Shown piece by piece: positions 1-6,867 of a stretch of 33,018 nt of DNA. The stretch spans positions 1 through 33,018 of the forward strand of contig DZBS01000026.1 in the NCBI GenBank assembly GCA_022729995.1, in the 5' to 3' direction. The notes beneath the pieces are model-generated. The model was not told the origin of the DNA. It made no database searches and was given only the letters and a program-made list of their open reading frames with translations. The position numbers and the translations under genes were made by a program. This stretch comes from Draconibacterium orientale. GTDB taxonomy: Bacteria; Bacteroidota; Bacteroidia; Bacteroidales; JAADGE01. The first letter of the stretch is position 1. Every line of letters begins with the position of its first letter.

Positions 1-140
1 TGTTGAATATTGAAAGAAGGAATTCCGAGTGCAAAATCAATAACATTAATTTCTTCAATATTTTTATGAATATGTCCTTTTAATCTTCCCAAAAGAAAAT
101 CGCCGGGTTTTCGGTCGGAAATTACAGTTATAATATTCAT
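1..140 (-). CDS. SAM hydroxide adenosyltransferase (DUF62) family, N-terminal part
   Basis: This gene runs out of the left edge; only the first 46 codons are present, from an ATG at 140 on the minus strand, and the ORF track does not list it. The peptide begins MNIITVISD, then has GRLKGHIHKN, VIDFALGIPSFNIQ. This fits the start of the DUF62 family, which cleaves S-adenosylmethionine to adenosine and methionine: beta strand, conserved Asp, a GxxKG helix, a VID strand and an xFNI segment. In the usual family the motifs read TDFG and VDISH; here they are SDRK and VIDFALG, so it is a divergent member or a sister family. Its position divergent from phoH and near purC agrees with gene order I recall from other Bacteroidota. 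The family assignment is an inference from a short fragment. Confidence 0.6.
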   Translation of the reverse strand, partial: MNIITVISDRKPGDFLLGRLKGHIHKNIEEINVIDFALGIPSFNIQ

Positions 141-206
141 ATTAATATTAAAAAAAAAACTTTTATTATGTATTGATTTTATTTCAAATGTATTTTCTTT
201 GTGTTG

Positions 207-239
207 CAAAATTAGTTATTTTTATTCCAAATGAACGAA
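207..239 (-). promoter_or_regulatory. Candidate Bacteroidota promoter for the DUF62-family gene
   Basis: Reading the minus strand, TTCG (239-236) is followed after 21 bases by TAATTTTG (214-207), an exact match to the TAnnTTTG -7 box. The -33 box has one mismatch to TTTG. It overlaps the first codons of phoH on the other strand. The spacing is at the upper end of the usual 19-21 range, so this is only a candidate. Confidence 0.35.
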
Positions 240-1172
240 AAAAATATTTTTTTAGATTCAAGCAGTCTCATTGAGTTTTACGGTCAAAATAATATCAACA
301 CCGAAAAAATAAAACAGTTTTTTCCTAAAATGAAAATTGTTTTTAGAGGAGATATGGTTATTGCTTCGGGCGAACCCGACGAGGTTTCGATATTTGAAAT
401 ATTTATTGAGAGATTGCAAAATCACTTAGATAAATACAATAAAATTGACCCTCAAAATATTGAACAAATATACAGAGAAGAAAAAAATGAATTTCTAAAC
501 GACGATAATATATTAATTTTCGGACGTTCCGGACAACCCGTAAAACCGCGAACCGAAGGTCAGAAAAGATTAATTGAAGCTTACGAAAAAGACGATTTAA
601 TTTTTGCAATCGGACCCGCAGGAACCGGAAAAACTTATTTGGCAATTACATTGGCAATTAGAGCTTTAAAGCGAAAAGAAATTAAAAAAATAATTTTGAG
701 TCGTCCGGCTGTTGAAGCAGGCGAAAGTCTCGGATTTCTTCCGGGCGATATGAAAGAAAAGCTCGACCCGTATTTGCAAGCTTTATATGATGCTTTGCAC
801 GATATGATTCCCGGAAAAAAACTTAATGAATACATCGAGCAAGGAATTGTTCAAATTGCTCCGCTTGCATACATGCGCGGACGAACTCTCAGCGATTCGT
901 TTGTTATTCTTGACGAAGCTCAAAACACAACAATAAATCAACTTAAAATGTTTTTAACAAGAATGGGCGAAAACTCTAAATTTATTGTAACCGGCGATAT
1001 CACTCAAATAGATTTGCCCGACATTCGAAAATCAGGTTTGCTGAAAGTGAAAGAAATTTTGAGAAATATTAAAGGAATTTCATTTGTGTTTTTCGATAAA
1101 AGAGATATTATTCGTCATAAACTTGTGTCGCCAATTATTGATGCTTTTGAAAATGATTTGGCAAACAGATAA
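231..1172 (+). CDS. phoH: PhoH-like ATPase
   Basis: Predicted cytoplasmic P-loop ATPase of the PhoH family (PhoH/YbeZ type), 313 residues, a normal length for this family. The Walker A motif GPAGTGKT is at residues 128-135 and Walker B ILDEAQN at about 226-232; the SRPAVEAGESLGFLPGD segment at about 158-173 and the late VTGDITQIDLP segment are family hallmarks. The N-terminal 100 residues resemble the small RNA/nucleotide-binding domain that precedes the ATPase in YbeZ proteins. YbeZ has been linked to RNA processing with the YbeY endonuclease; no ybeY gene is in this window. The ATG start follows an AT-rich leader without a clear Shine-Dalgarno sequence, as is common in this phylum. It is followed by purC after a repeat-filled gap, so cotranscription is uncertain. 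Confidence 0.93.
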   Translation: MNEKNIFLDSSSLIEFYGQNNINTEKIKQFFPKMKIVFRGDMVIASGEPDEVSIFEIFIERLQNHLDKYNKIDPQNIEQIYREEKNEFLNDDNILIFGRSGQPVKPRTEGQKRLIEAYEKDDLIFAIGPAGTGKTYLAITLAIRALKRKEIKKIILSRPAVEAGESLGFLPGDMKEKLDPYLQALYDALHDMIPGKKLNEYIEQGIVQIAPLAYMRGRTLSDSFVILDEAQNTTINQLKMFLTRMGENSKFIVTGDITQIDLPDIRKSGLLKVKEILRNIKGISFVFFDKRDIIRHKLVSPIIDAFENDLANR

Positions 1173-1178
1173 ATGAAT

Positions 1179-1282
1179 TATATAATGATACAAATATACA
1201 ATTATACAATGATATAATGATATAATGATATAATGGTACAATGGGATAATGGTACAATGGTATAATGATTTAATGATGTAAT
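1179..1282 (+). repeat. Tandem octanucleotide array (about 13 units, consensus GRTATAAT)
   Basis: Starting at 1179 the sequence falls into 13 consecutive 8-base units: three exact GATATAAT copies (1211-1234), with GGTACAAT, GGTATAAT, TATACAAT and single-base variants around them. The register holds without insertions to 1282. It occupies the gap between phoH and purC and contains no credible ORF. Confidence 0.9.
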
Positions 1283-1320
1283 TTTATTTTTTAATAATTG
1301 AATAATAGTATAATTTTACC

Positions 1321-1375
1321 ATTGTATATTTGAATAATTGTATCATTGTCCATTGTATATTTGTATAATTGTATA
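1321..1375 (-). repeat. Inverted copy of the octanucleotide array
   Basis: This stretch is built of ATTGTATA, TTTGTATA and ATTGTATC units, which are the reverse complements of the TATACAAT-type units at 1179-1282, with one 7-base unit (ATTGTCC) interrupting the register. A 17-base segment at 1193-1209 is the exact reverse complement of 1361-1377, so the transcript could fold into a long, AT-rich, imperfect hairpin between phoH and purC. Confidence 0.85.
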
Positions 1376-1379
1376 TTTT

Positions 1380-1421
1380 CTAAATACTAAATACTAATTA
1401 CTATTTTCTAAAAACTAAATA
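1380..1421 (+). repeat. Six heptanucleotide units (CTAAATA-like) just before purC
   Basis: Six consecutive 7-base units begin with CTA: CTAAATA twice, CTAATTA, CTATTTT, CTAAAAA, CTAAATA. The array ends 8 bases before the purC ATG and therefore forms its ribosome-binding leader; the only purine-rich stretch there is CCGGAAAT, directly before the ATG. Confidence 0.8.
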
Positions 1422-1429
1422 CCGGAAAT

Positions 1430-2365
1430 ATGAAATCAATAACCGAAACAAATTTTAATTTTCCTTGTCAACAATCTGTTTATAAAGGTAAAGTCAGAGA
1501 CGTATACAATATCAATAACGAAAAACTTGTAATGATTGTTTCCGATAGAATTTCGGCTTTTGATGTTGTTCTTCCAAAAGGAATTCCGTATAAAGGACAA
1601 GTTTTAAATCAAATTGCCTCAAAGTTTTTAGATGCAACATCGGATATTGTTCCAAATTGGAAAATTTCATCGCCCGATCCAATGGTAACAATCGGAATAA
1701 AATGCGAAACTTTTGCTGTTGAGATGATTATAAGAGGATATTTAACCGGAAGTTCGTGGAGAACATACAAAAACGGAGCAAGAGAAATTTGCGGAGTTAA
1801 AATTCCGGAAGGAATGAAAGAACATCAACGTTTTGAAAAACCGATAATTACACCTACAACAAAAGCCGATGAAGGACACGATGAAGATATTTCGAAAGAA
1901 GAAATAATAAATTCGGGACTTGTTTCCGAAGAAGATTATTTGTTAATGGAAAAATATACATATCAACTTTTTGAACGCGGAACAAAAATGGCGGCCGAAA
2001 AAGGTTTAATTTTAGTTGACACAAAATATGAATTCGGGAAAAAAGACGGAAAAATTTATTTAATAGATGAAATTCATACACCCGATTCTTCAAGATATTT
2101 TTATTCAGAAGGATACGAAGAAAAATTCAAAAAAGGCGAACAGCAAAAGCAACTTTCAAAAGAATTTGTGAGAGAATGGCTTATGGAAAACGGTTTTCAG
2201 GGAAATGCCGGACAAAAAGTTCCGGAAATGACAGAACAAAAAGTTACAGAAATATCGGAAAGATATATAGAACTTTATGAAAAAATAATTGGTGAAAAAT
2301 TTATCAGAGTAGAAAGCGAAAATTTGTTGGCTCGAATAGAAAGCAATATTTTAAAAGCATTATAG
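1430..2365 (+). CDS. purC: Phosphoribosylaminoimidazole-succinocarboxamide synthase (SAICAR synthetase)
   Basis: Cytoplasmic enzyme of de novo purine synthesis: joins CAIR and L-aspartate with ATP to give SAICAR. The 311-residue length matches the longer PurC class found in yeast and many Bacteroidota rather than the roughly 240-residue E. coli form. Visible motifs are YKGKVRDVY (residues 18-26, nucleotide-binding loop), [19 protein letters not shown] (about 39-57), the [11 protein letters not shown] segment (about 101-111), the GHDEDIS segment, and LVDTKYEFG with [13 protein letters not shown] near residues 195-223. The ATG is preceded by a heptamer repeat. The gene is convergent with the following hydrolase, with 18 bases between the stop codons and no strong terminator hairpin. 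Confidence 0.97.
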   Translation: MKSITETNFNFPCQQSVYKGKVRDVYNINNEKLVMIVSDRISAFDVVLPKGIPYKGQVLNQIASKFLDATSDIVPNWKISSPDPMVTIGIKCETFAVEMIIRGYLTGSSWRTYKNGAREICGVKIPEGMKEHQRFEKPIITPTTKADEGHDEDISKEEIINSGLVSEEDYLLMEKYTYQLFERGTKMAAEKGLILVDTKYEFGKKDGKIYLIDEIHTPDSSRYFYSEGYEEKFKKGEQQKQLSKEFVREWLMENGFQGNAGQKVPEMTEQKVTEISERYIELYEKIIGEKFIRVESENLLARIESNILKAL

Positions 2366-2383
2366 TTTTTTTTATATTGAAAT

Positions 2384-3172
2384 TTATTTCATCTCACTAA
2401 AATAAATTTTTTCAAAATTACGAGCACATTTTGAAAATTTTATAAAATTTTTAAGTATTCCGAATTTCTTTGGAACTTTTCCGGAGAACAATTCGGATTC
2501 TTTTTCAAATAAAAGTTTAGGATTTTCTAAGTTTTCGGCAGTTCCGTGAGCAATGTATAATTTATTAAAGTTAAAATGTGAAATCTTATTAAAAGTTAAT
2601 TTCATAATTTCGGGAAAAACAACCGGAAAAGGCATCATAAATTTTTCGTTAATTTCCAAAATTAAATCAGCTGCATATAAAATTTTATGTTCTTCGTTAA
2701 ACAAACAAATGTCGTGAGAAGTGTGGCCGGGAGAATGAATAATTTTCCAATCCGAGAAAAAAGGCAAAGTTTCGCCGTCGGATAATTTATAGTTTGCTTC
2801 AAGTTTTCTTTTATAATAAATGCTTTTATATTTTTTTTTCGATTTAAGAATAACATAAGCCGCAAGAGCAATATCCGTTAAATGTTGAATTTTTCCGGTA
2901 ATTCCCGAATACCATAAATCTATAGTTTTGAATGCGGCAACCGGAATATTAAATTTTTTACGCAGAAATTGAGCAGCTCCGGCATGATCGGGGTGAATAT
3001 GAGTAACAACTGAAAGTTTTAAATCCGAAATTTTTCTTTTCAAATCATTTGTAATGAAAGTATAAATAATTTTGTAGTCAGACTTGCAAGCTCCGTCCAA
3101 AAGCAATAATTTTTCGTCGTATTCGGCAATAAAAATATTTTGAATTTGTCCTTTTAATCTATGAATTTTCAT
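2384..3172 (-). CDS. Metallo-beta-lactamase-fold hydrolase
   Basis: Probable cytoplasmic dinuclear-metal hydrolase, 262 residues, no signal peptide. The metal-binding set of the superfamily is complete: HIHPDH (H58, H60, D62, H63), HSPGHTSHD (H150), AADL (D169) and IAHG (H209). The spacing suits the glyoxalase II/ribonuclease-like branch of the fold, but nothing indicates the substrate. A basic stretch of Lys and Tyr residues at about 111-123 (SKKKYKSIYYKRK) lies between the first and second metal motifs. It is a single gene flanked by purC (convergent) and the lipoprotein at 3347 (divergent, 174 bases), so context gives no function. The ATG start gives a compact N-terminus that leads directly into the first beta strands. 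Confidence 0.85.
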   Translation of the reverse strand: MKIHRLKGQIQNIFIAEYDEKLLLLDGACKSDYKIIYTFITNDLKRKISDLKLSVVTHIHPDHAGAAQFLRKKFNIPVAAFKTIDLWYSGITGKIQHLTDIALAAYVILKSKKKYKSIYYKRKLEANYKLSDGETLPFFSDWKIIHSPGHTSHDICLFNEEHKILYAADLILEINEKFMMPFPVVFPEIMKLTFNKISHFNFNKLYIAHGTAENLENPKLLFEKESELFSGKVPKKFGILKNFIKFSKCARNFEKIYFSEMK

Positions 3173-3346
3173 TTTTAGTCAAAAAAAAATCGAAATAATC
3201 GTGAAATTTAATAATAAAATAGTACTTATTAATGTTTTTAATAAAATTATTAATTTCCGTTATAATATTATCTTTATTTTTGTATATTTAACACATAAAA
3301 TTATTCCGGAATTTAATGATTTAAATTCCATAAAATACTGAATAAA

Positions 3347-4180
3347 ATGAAGACTAAAACAAATTTAATTTTAAGAACTTATTTTTTGTTATCATTTGTT
3401 TTATTGATACTTGCAAGCATTTCAAGTTGTAAAGGCACCGATAAAAACGATGATAATATAAATAGCGACAGTTCAAGCGAAGTAAATATTCAAAAAGAAA
3501 TTTTGTATTCAATGCCTGCTCCTTCCGACATTGCGTTGGTTCTAATTGACTCTCCGAATATAAAATTCCACGATGATATATTAAATCCGGTAGAAAATTC
3601 CGATAAATATATTACCAACAAAAGTATAGCTTTAAATCTTGGTATTTATACAGCAGATTTGAGCTATGCCAGTTTTTTTGAGCAAGACCAAATTAGTTTA
3701 AATTATCTTCGAGTATCTAAAAAACTTGCCGAAGATTTGGGTATTTCAAATTCGGTAGAAGAGCGTCATTTGCAAATGTTAAGCAAAACAAAATTGAATA
3801 AAAAAGCAATGATGACCCTTATAAATGAAACATTTATGAATACAGATGCGTATTTATTAGAAAACGGAAGAAAAGACGTAATGTCTATGATACTTGTTGG
3901 AGGTTGGGTTGAAGCTCAATATATTGCAACAACATTAACAAACGGTTCTCCAACAACAAACTCGGAACTAACACAAAAAATTATTGAGCAACAAAGTGCA
4001 GTGCAATTAATGAATTTGATGTTTGAAAATGTTAACGAAACCGGCGATTTAAAAGAAATTAAAGAAGATGTATCTAAAATTAGAGAAGCATATATAAAAT
4101 TTAATAAAGGAGTTACAGACGAAAATTTTAAACAATTCTGTGATTTAATAAAAAAATTAAGAACAAAATACGTATCATAA
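3347..4180 (+). CDS. Predicted lipoprotein of unknown function
   Basis: 277-residue exported protein. The N-terminus has a basic start, a hydrophobic stretch (about residues 12-23) and ASISSC, with Cys28 as the likely lipidation site; the next 25 residues are polar and Asp/Asn/Ser rich, as in a lipoprotein linker. The remainder looks mostly alpha-helical, with conspicuous segments LNLGIYTADLSYASFF, LRVSKKLAEDLGI and LVGGWVEAQYIATTL. I recall similar Bacteroidota lipoproteins with ADLSYA and GGWVE motifs but no assigned function, and name no family. It is followed after 99 bases by a second small exported protein on the same strand; the two may be cotranscribed. The purine-rich bases before ATG are weak. 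Confidence 0.75.
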   Translation: MKTKTNLILRTYFLLSFVLLILASISSCKGTDKNDDNINSDSSSEVNIQKEILYSMPAPSDIALVLIDSPNIKFHDDILNPVENSDKYITNKSIALNLGIYTADLSYASFFEQDQISLNYLRVSKKLAEDLGISNSVEERHLQMLSKTKLNKKAMMTLINETFMNTDAYLLENGRKDVMSMILVGGWVEAQYIATTLTNGSPTTNSELTQKIIEQQSAVQLMNLMFENVNETGDLKEIKEDVSKIREAYIKFNKGVTDENFKQFCDLIKKLRTKYVS

Positions 4181-4279
4181 ATTATAAAAAACACTGAACT
4201 ATATTTAGAAAAAGTATTATTCAGTTAAAAAACCCAGAGAAACAGAAATTCGTTTTAAAGAACCAATAAAAAAAAACAG

Positions 4280-4723
4280 ATGAAACATATAAGGATACTA
4301 ATATTTTTTACGATTTCTATATTATTTTATAATAGTAGTTCGAATGCTCAATGTTTAGATTTTGCTAAATCCAAAGGCTTTGCTAAGTTAGATACAGCAA
4401 AATATGTTCCAGAAGGAAGATTAAATTCTATTCCGCTAAGCGAGGGCGATAATATGGACGTTTATAAATCTTTTTTTAGAGGAAGAAAATATAAAATTGT
4501 AGTTGTCGGCGCCGAAAATATGCCAAAAATATATTTCAAAGTTACTAATTTTCAAAGGCAGGTTCTGTATGACAATAAAGAACACAGCAATGCCGAGTTT
4601 TGGGAATTTGTATCCGACCAAAATCAAAACTTAATAATTTCTATTGAAGTTCCCGCAGCAGCTTCCGGACAACCAAAAACAGGTTGTGTTGCTGTTATTG
4701 TGGGCTTTCAAGCTGATTTTTAG
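4280..4723 (+). CDS. Small secreted protein of unknown function
   Basis: 147 residues with a clear Sec signal peptide; cleavage after SNA-QC, around residue 23, is likely. The mature part is about 124 residues and looks beta-rich: alternating hydrophobic stretches RKYKIVVVGA, KIYFKVTNF, NLIISIEVPAAA and GCVAVIVGFQADF suggest a beta-sandwich. Two Cys residues (near the start of the mature protein and in TGCVAV) could form a disulfide. It ends in an aromatic Phe but is too short for a typical outer-membrane barrel, and periplasmic or surface location is equally possible. It lies downstream of the lipoprotein at 3347 and ends in a strong bidirectional terminator. I do not recognise a named family. 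Confidence 0.72.
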   Translation: MKHIRILIFFTISILFYNSSSNAQCLDFAKSKGFAKLDTAKYVPEGRLNSIPLSEGDNMDVYKSFFRGRKYKIVVVGAENMPKIYFKVTNFQRQVLYDNKEHSNAEFWEFVSDQNQNLIISIEVPAAASGQPKTGCVAVIVGFQADF

Positions 4724-4730
4724 TTACAGA

Positions 4731-4790
4731 AAAACCGTATTGCAATTGTAATTTGAAGAAATATTTTCAAAAATGCAATACGGTTTTTTT
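4731..4790. terminator. Bidirectional terminator between convergent genes
   Basis: AAAACCGTATTGCA (4731-4744) pairs perfectly over 14 bases with TGCAATACGGTTTT (4774-4787) across a 29-base AT-rich loop, with a T run on the plus strand (4784-4790) and an A run on the other side. It sits between the stop of the small secreted protein and the stop of the OmpA/PD40 gene (4789) and can serve both. Confidence 0.85.
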
Positions 4791-6789
4791 ATTTTACAAT
4801 AAATTCAACTCTTCTGTTGAACATTCTTCCCGACTCCGATTCGTTTGATAAAAATGGTTTTGATTCTCCGTAAGAAAGAATTTTAATTCTCTTTTCGTTG
4901 ATTCCTTTTTGAATAAGGTATTCGGCAACTTTTGAAGCTCTGTCATAAGCTAATTTATTATTGTGATAATCACTTCCTGTATTATCAGTATGTCCGAGAA
5001 TTTGGATTTTCATTGTCGGATTAATTTTTAAAAATCTGAATAAAGAATTAAGTGCAATCTGTGCTGTGTCTGATAAATCTGATGAATCAATATCAAAATA
5101 AACATTTGAAATTTCTCGCGGAATATTTTTTATTATTTTTTTTACTTCAATATCATTTTGTGAAGGAGGAATATATTTTTCTTCATCAGGGTCGATATAT
5201 TCGGTGTGGTAAAAATATCCTTCTTTTTCTGCCGATAAAATAAATTTTTCATTTTTTTCTACCTTAATGCTCACAGCGTAATTTCCTGTTCCTTCTTCAA
5301 CTTTTCCGTGCGTTTCCTTTTTTGTGGCAATGCTTGTTAAAATCAAATCTGCATTTGAAGTTGAATCGCCGTCGTCGCCAAAAATTTTTCCTTTAAAAAG
5401 AATAACTTGTTGCGGTTTTGCTTCATCGGGCAAACTTGTTGTAAAAATATCCCAATTTCCGTCTTTTGACATTTTGTTTGAAGAGAAAAATATTTTTGTT
5501 CCGTCGGCAGAAATACAAAAAGCAAGTTCGTCGTCTTTTGTATTTATAGGATAACCCAAGTTTTTTGGTTCGCTCCAACCCAAAATGCTGTCGTATTTAG
5601 AAAAATACACATCAAATCCGCCCATTCCGGGACGCGAATTTGAAGCAAAATAAAGAGTTTTTCCGTCGGGGTGAATAAACGGAGTTTTGTCGTCGCCTTC
5701 GGTATTTATTACAGCACCCAGATTTTCTGCTTTTGTCCAATTTCCGTTTTCGTCTTTAACCGATCTGTATAAATCAATTTCGCCAAAACCGGCTTCTCTG
5801 GCGCTGGCAAAATATAAAGTATTTCCGTCGGCAGTAACGGAAGGTTGCGATTCAAAAGATGATTTGTTGTTAATATTTTTATCAAGAGGTGTTAATTTGT
5901 CCCATTGTCCTTTTAATCTGTAAGTTGCATAAATATCACAATTTTTATAAGAATTATATGCACCTTTTTCTATAGAGCAAATTGTCATATACATTGTATT
6001 ATTATCGGCAGTTACAGTTGAAGCGCCTTGATTTCTTCCGTCGTTGAACGGATATTTTAATTCTGTTCCGGAAGTGAAAATATCTAAAGGTTCATTTTTG
6101 GCATTTAATCTTTTGGCCGACATGAAAACTTCTGAATAATTATCAGCATCTTGAACAAATTTGCGTGTAAAAAAAATGTAATCTCCGTCGGGTGAAAGTA
6201 AAGGCAGGTATTCATCTTTTTCGGTATTAATATTTTTTACCGGAATTGGTTTAAATTTTACCGGATTATCTACAAGCTTCATATATTCAATAATTTCTTG
6301 TAACAATAATTCCGTTTCTTTAACTTTTATAAAATCTTTTGATTTGCCGATATATAACTCCAAATAATATTTGCTTTCAACATATTCTTTTGTGTAATAA
6401 TATGATATTCCTAAATATCTGTAGCTTTCAAATTGCGAAAACTCTTCGCAAAGTTTTAATGATTTTCTAAAAGCTTTTCTGCATAGCTTGTCTGTTTCGG
6501 TAACTTGATAATTTAATTTTTCTTGCAGATATTTTTTTTCTGCTTTTTCAAAATAAATTACTCCTAATAAAAAATATGCGTCCGTATATTTTTGGTCGAA
6601 TTGAATGGCTTGAAAAAGAAGGTCTTCTGCGACGTTTCTACTTATTTTGCTTTTTTTAAGTGCTTCCTTATATAATTTTAGTGCTTTTGAATCGTTTGTT
6701 CCGGAGCAATTTTGTTCTTGCCCGTTTAAATTGTAGGGCAAGAACAAAATTGAAAAAACAAGAGATATTATAATGAAAAATGTTTTCAT
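4789..6789 (-). CDS. OmpA-family protein with TPR, PD40 propeller and carboxypeptidase-regulatory-like domains
   Basis: Probable periplasmic/outer-membrane-associated protein that grips peptidoglycan. The ORF track starts at a TTG (6822); I prefer the ATG at 6789 because it gives a standard signal peptide (MKTFFIIISLVFSILFLPYNLNGQ) and a 666-residue product. Domains in order: TPR-like helices (about 30-160), PD40/WD40-like beta-propeller repeats (LSPDGDYIFF, VTADGNTLYFAS, HPDGKTLYFAS, ISADGTKIFFSS), a carboxypeptidase-regulatory-like beta-sandwich (about 465-545), and a C-terminal OmpA domain with GHTDNTGSDYHNNKLAYDRA containing the Asp and Arg used for peptidoglycan binding. This order matches the type IX secretion protein PorE, but many Bacteroidota paralogues share it, so PorE identity is not claimed. 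AsmA lies 78 bases upstream and could be cotranscribed. Confidence 0.9.
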   Translation of the reverse strand: MKTFFIIISLVFSILFLPYNLNGQEQNCSGTNDSKALKLYKEALKKSKISRNVAEDLLFQAIQFDQKYTDAYFLLGVIYFEKAEKKYLQEKLNYQVTETDKLCRKAFRKSLKLCEEFSQFESYRYLGISYYYTKEYVESKYYLELYIGKSKDFIKVKETELLLQEIIEYMKLVDNPVKFKPIPVKNINTEKDEYLPLLSPDGDYIFFTRKFVQDADNYSEVFMSAKRLNAKNEPLDIFTSGTELKYPFNDGRNQGASTVTADNNTMYMTICSIEKGAYNSYKNCDIYATYRLKGQWDKLTPLDKNINNKSSFESQPSVTADGNTLYFASAREAGFGEIDLYRSVKDENGNWTKAENLGAVINTEGDDKTPFIHPDGKTLYFASNSRPGMGGFDVYFSKYDSILGWSEPKNLGYPINTKDDELAFCISADGTKIFFSSNKMSKDGNWDIFTTSLPDEAKPQQVILFKGKIFGDDGDSTSNADLILTSIATKKETHGKVEEGTGNYAVSIKVEKNEKFILSAEKEGYFYHTEYIDPDEEKYIPPSQNDIEVKKIIKNIPREISNVYFDIDSSDLSDTAQIALNSLFRFLKINPTMKIQILGHTDNTGSDYHNNKLAYDRASKVAEYLIQKGINEKRIKILSYGESKPFLSNESESGRMFNRRVEFIVK

Positions 6790-6834
6790 CTGTAAATGAA
6801 TTTGTAAAAAGTATTTTTTCAAGCTTTTATTTTA

Positions 6835-6849
6835 AACCGTAAAACGGTT
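6835..6849 (-). terminator. Small hairpin between the AsmA-like gene and the OmpA/PD40 gene
   Basis: AACCGT-AAA-ACGGTT forms a 6-bp stem with a 3-base loop, followed on the minus strand by TTAAAATAAAAG, which is a poor U tract. It may be a weak terminator or an RNA-stability element in a transcript running from the AsmA-like gene into the OmpA gene. Confidence 0.35.
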
Positions 6850-6867
6850 CATTTATGTTTTATCTGT

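Noticed and set aside
172-201. Plus-strand promoter for phoH (ATTG and TTTCTTTG)
   Set aside because: The spacing is 18 bases and both boxes deviate from consensus; too weak to list.
3241-3281. Promoter for the 3347 lipoprotein (TATCTTTA at 3269-3276)
   Set aside because: No TTTG-like -33 element at 19-21 bases upstream.
4181-4279. Terminator between the 3347 and 4280 genes (ACTGAA/TTCAGT)
   Set aside because: The six-base stem encloses a long AT-rich loop and is too weak to claim.
4789-6789. Calling this gene porE (type IX secretion)
   Set aside because: The domain order fits PorE, but other Bacteroidota OmpA/PD40 proteins share it and no other type IX genes are in the window.
6790-6822. 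TTG start for the OmpA/PD40 gene in the ORF track
   Set aside because: The ATG at 6789 yields a standard signal peptide at the N-terminus; the extra 11 residues would sit before it and are not needed.
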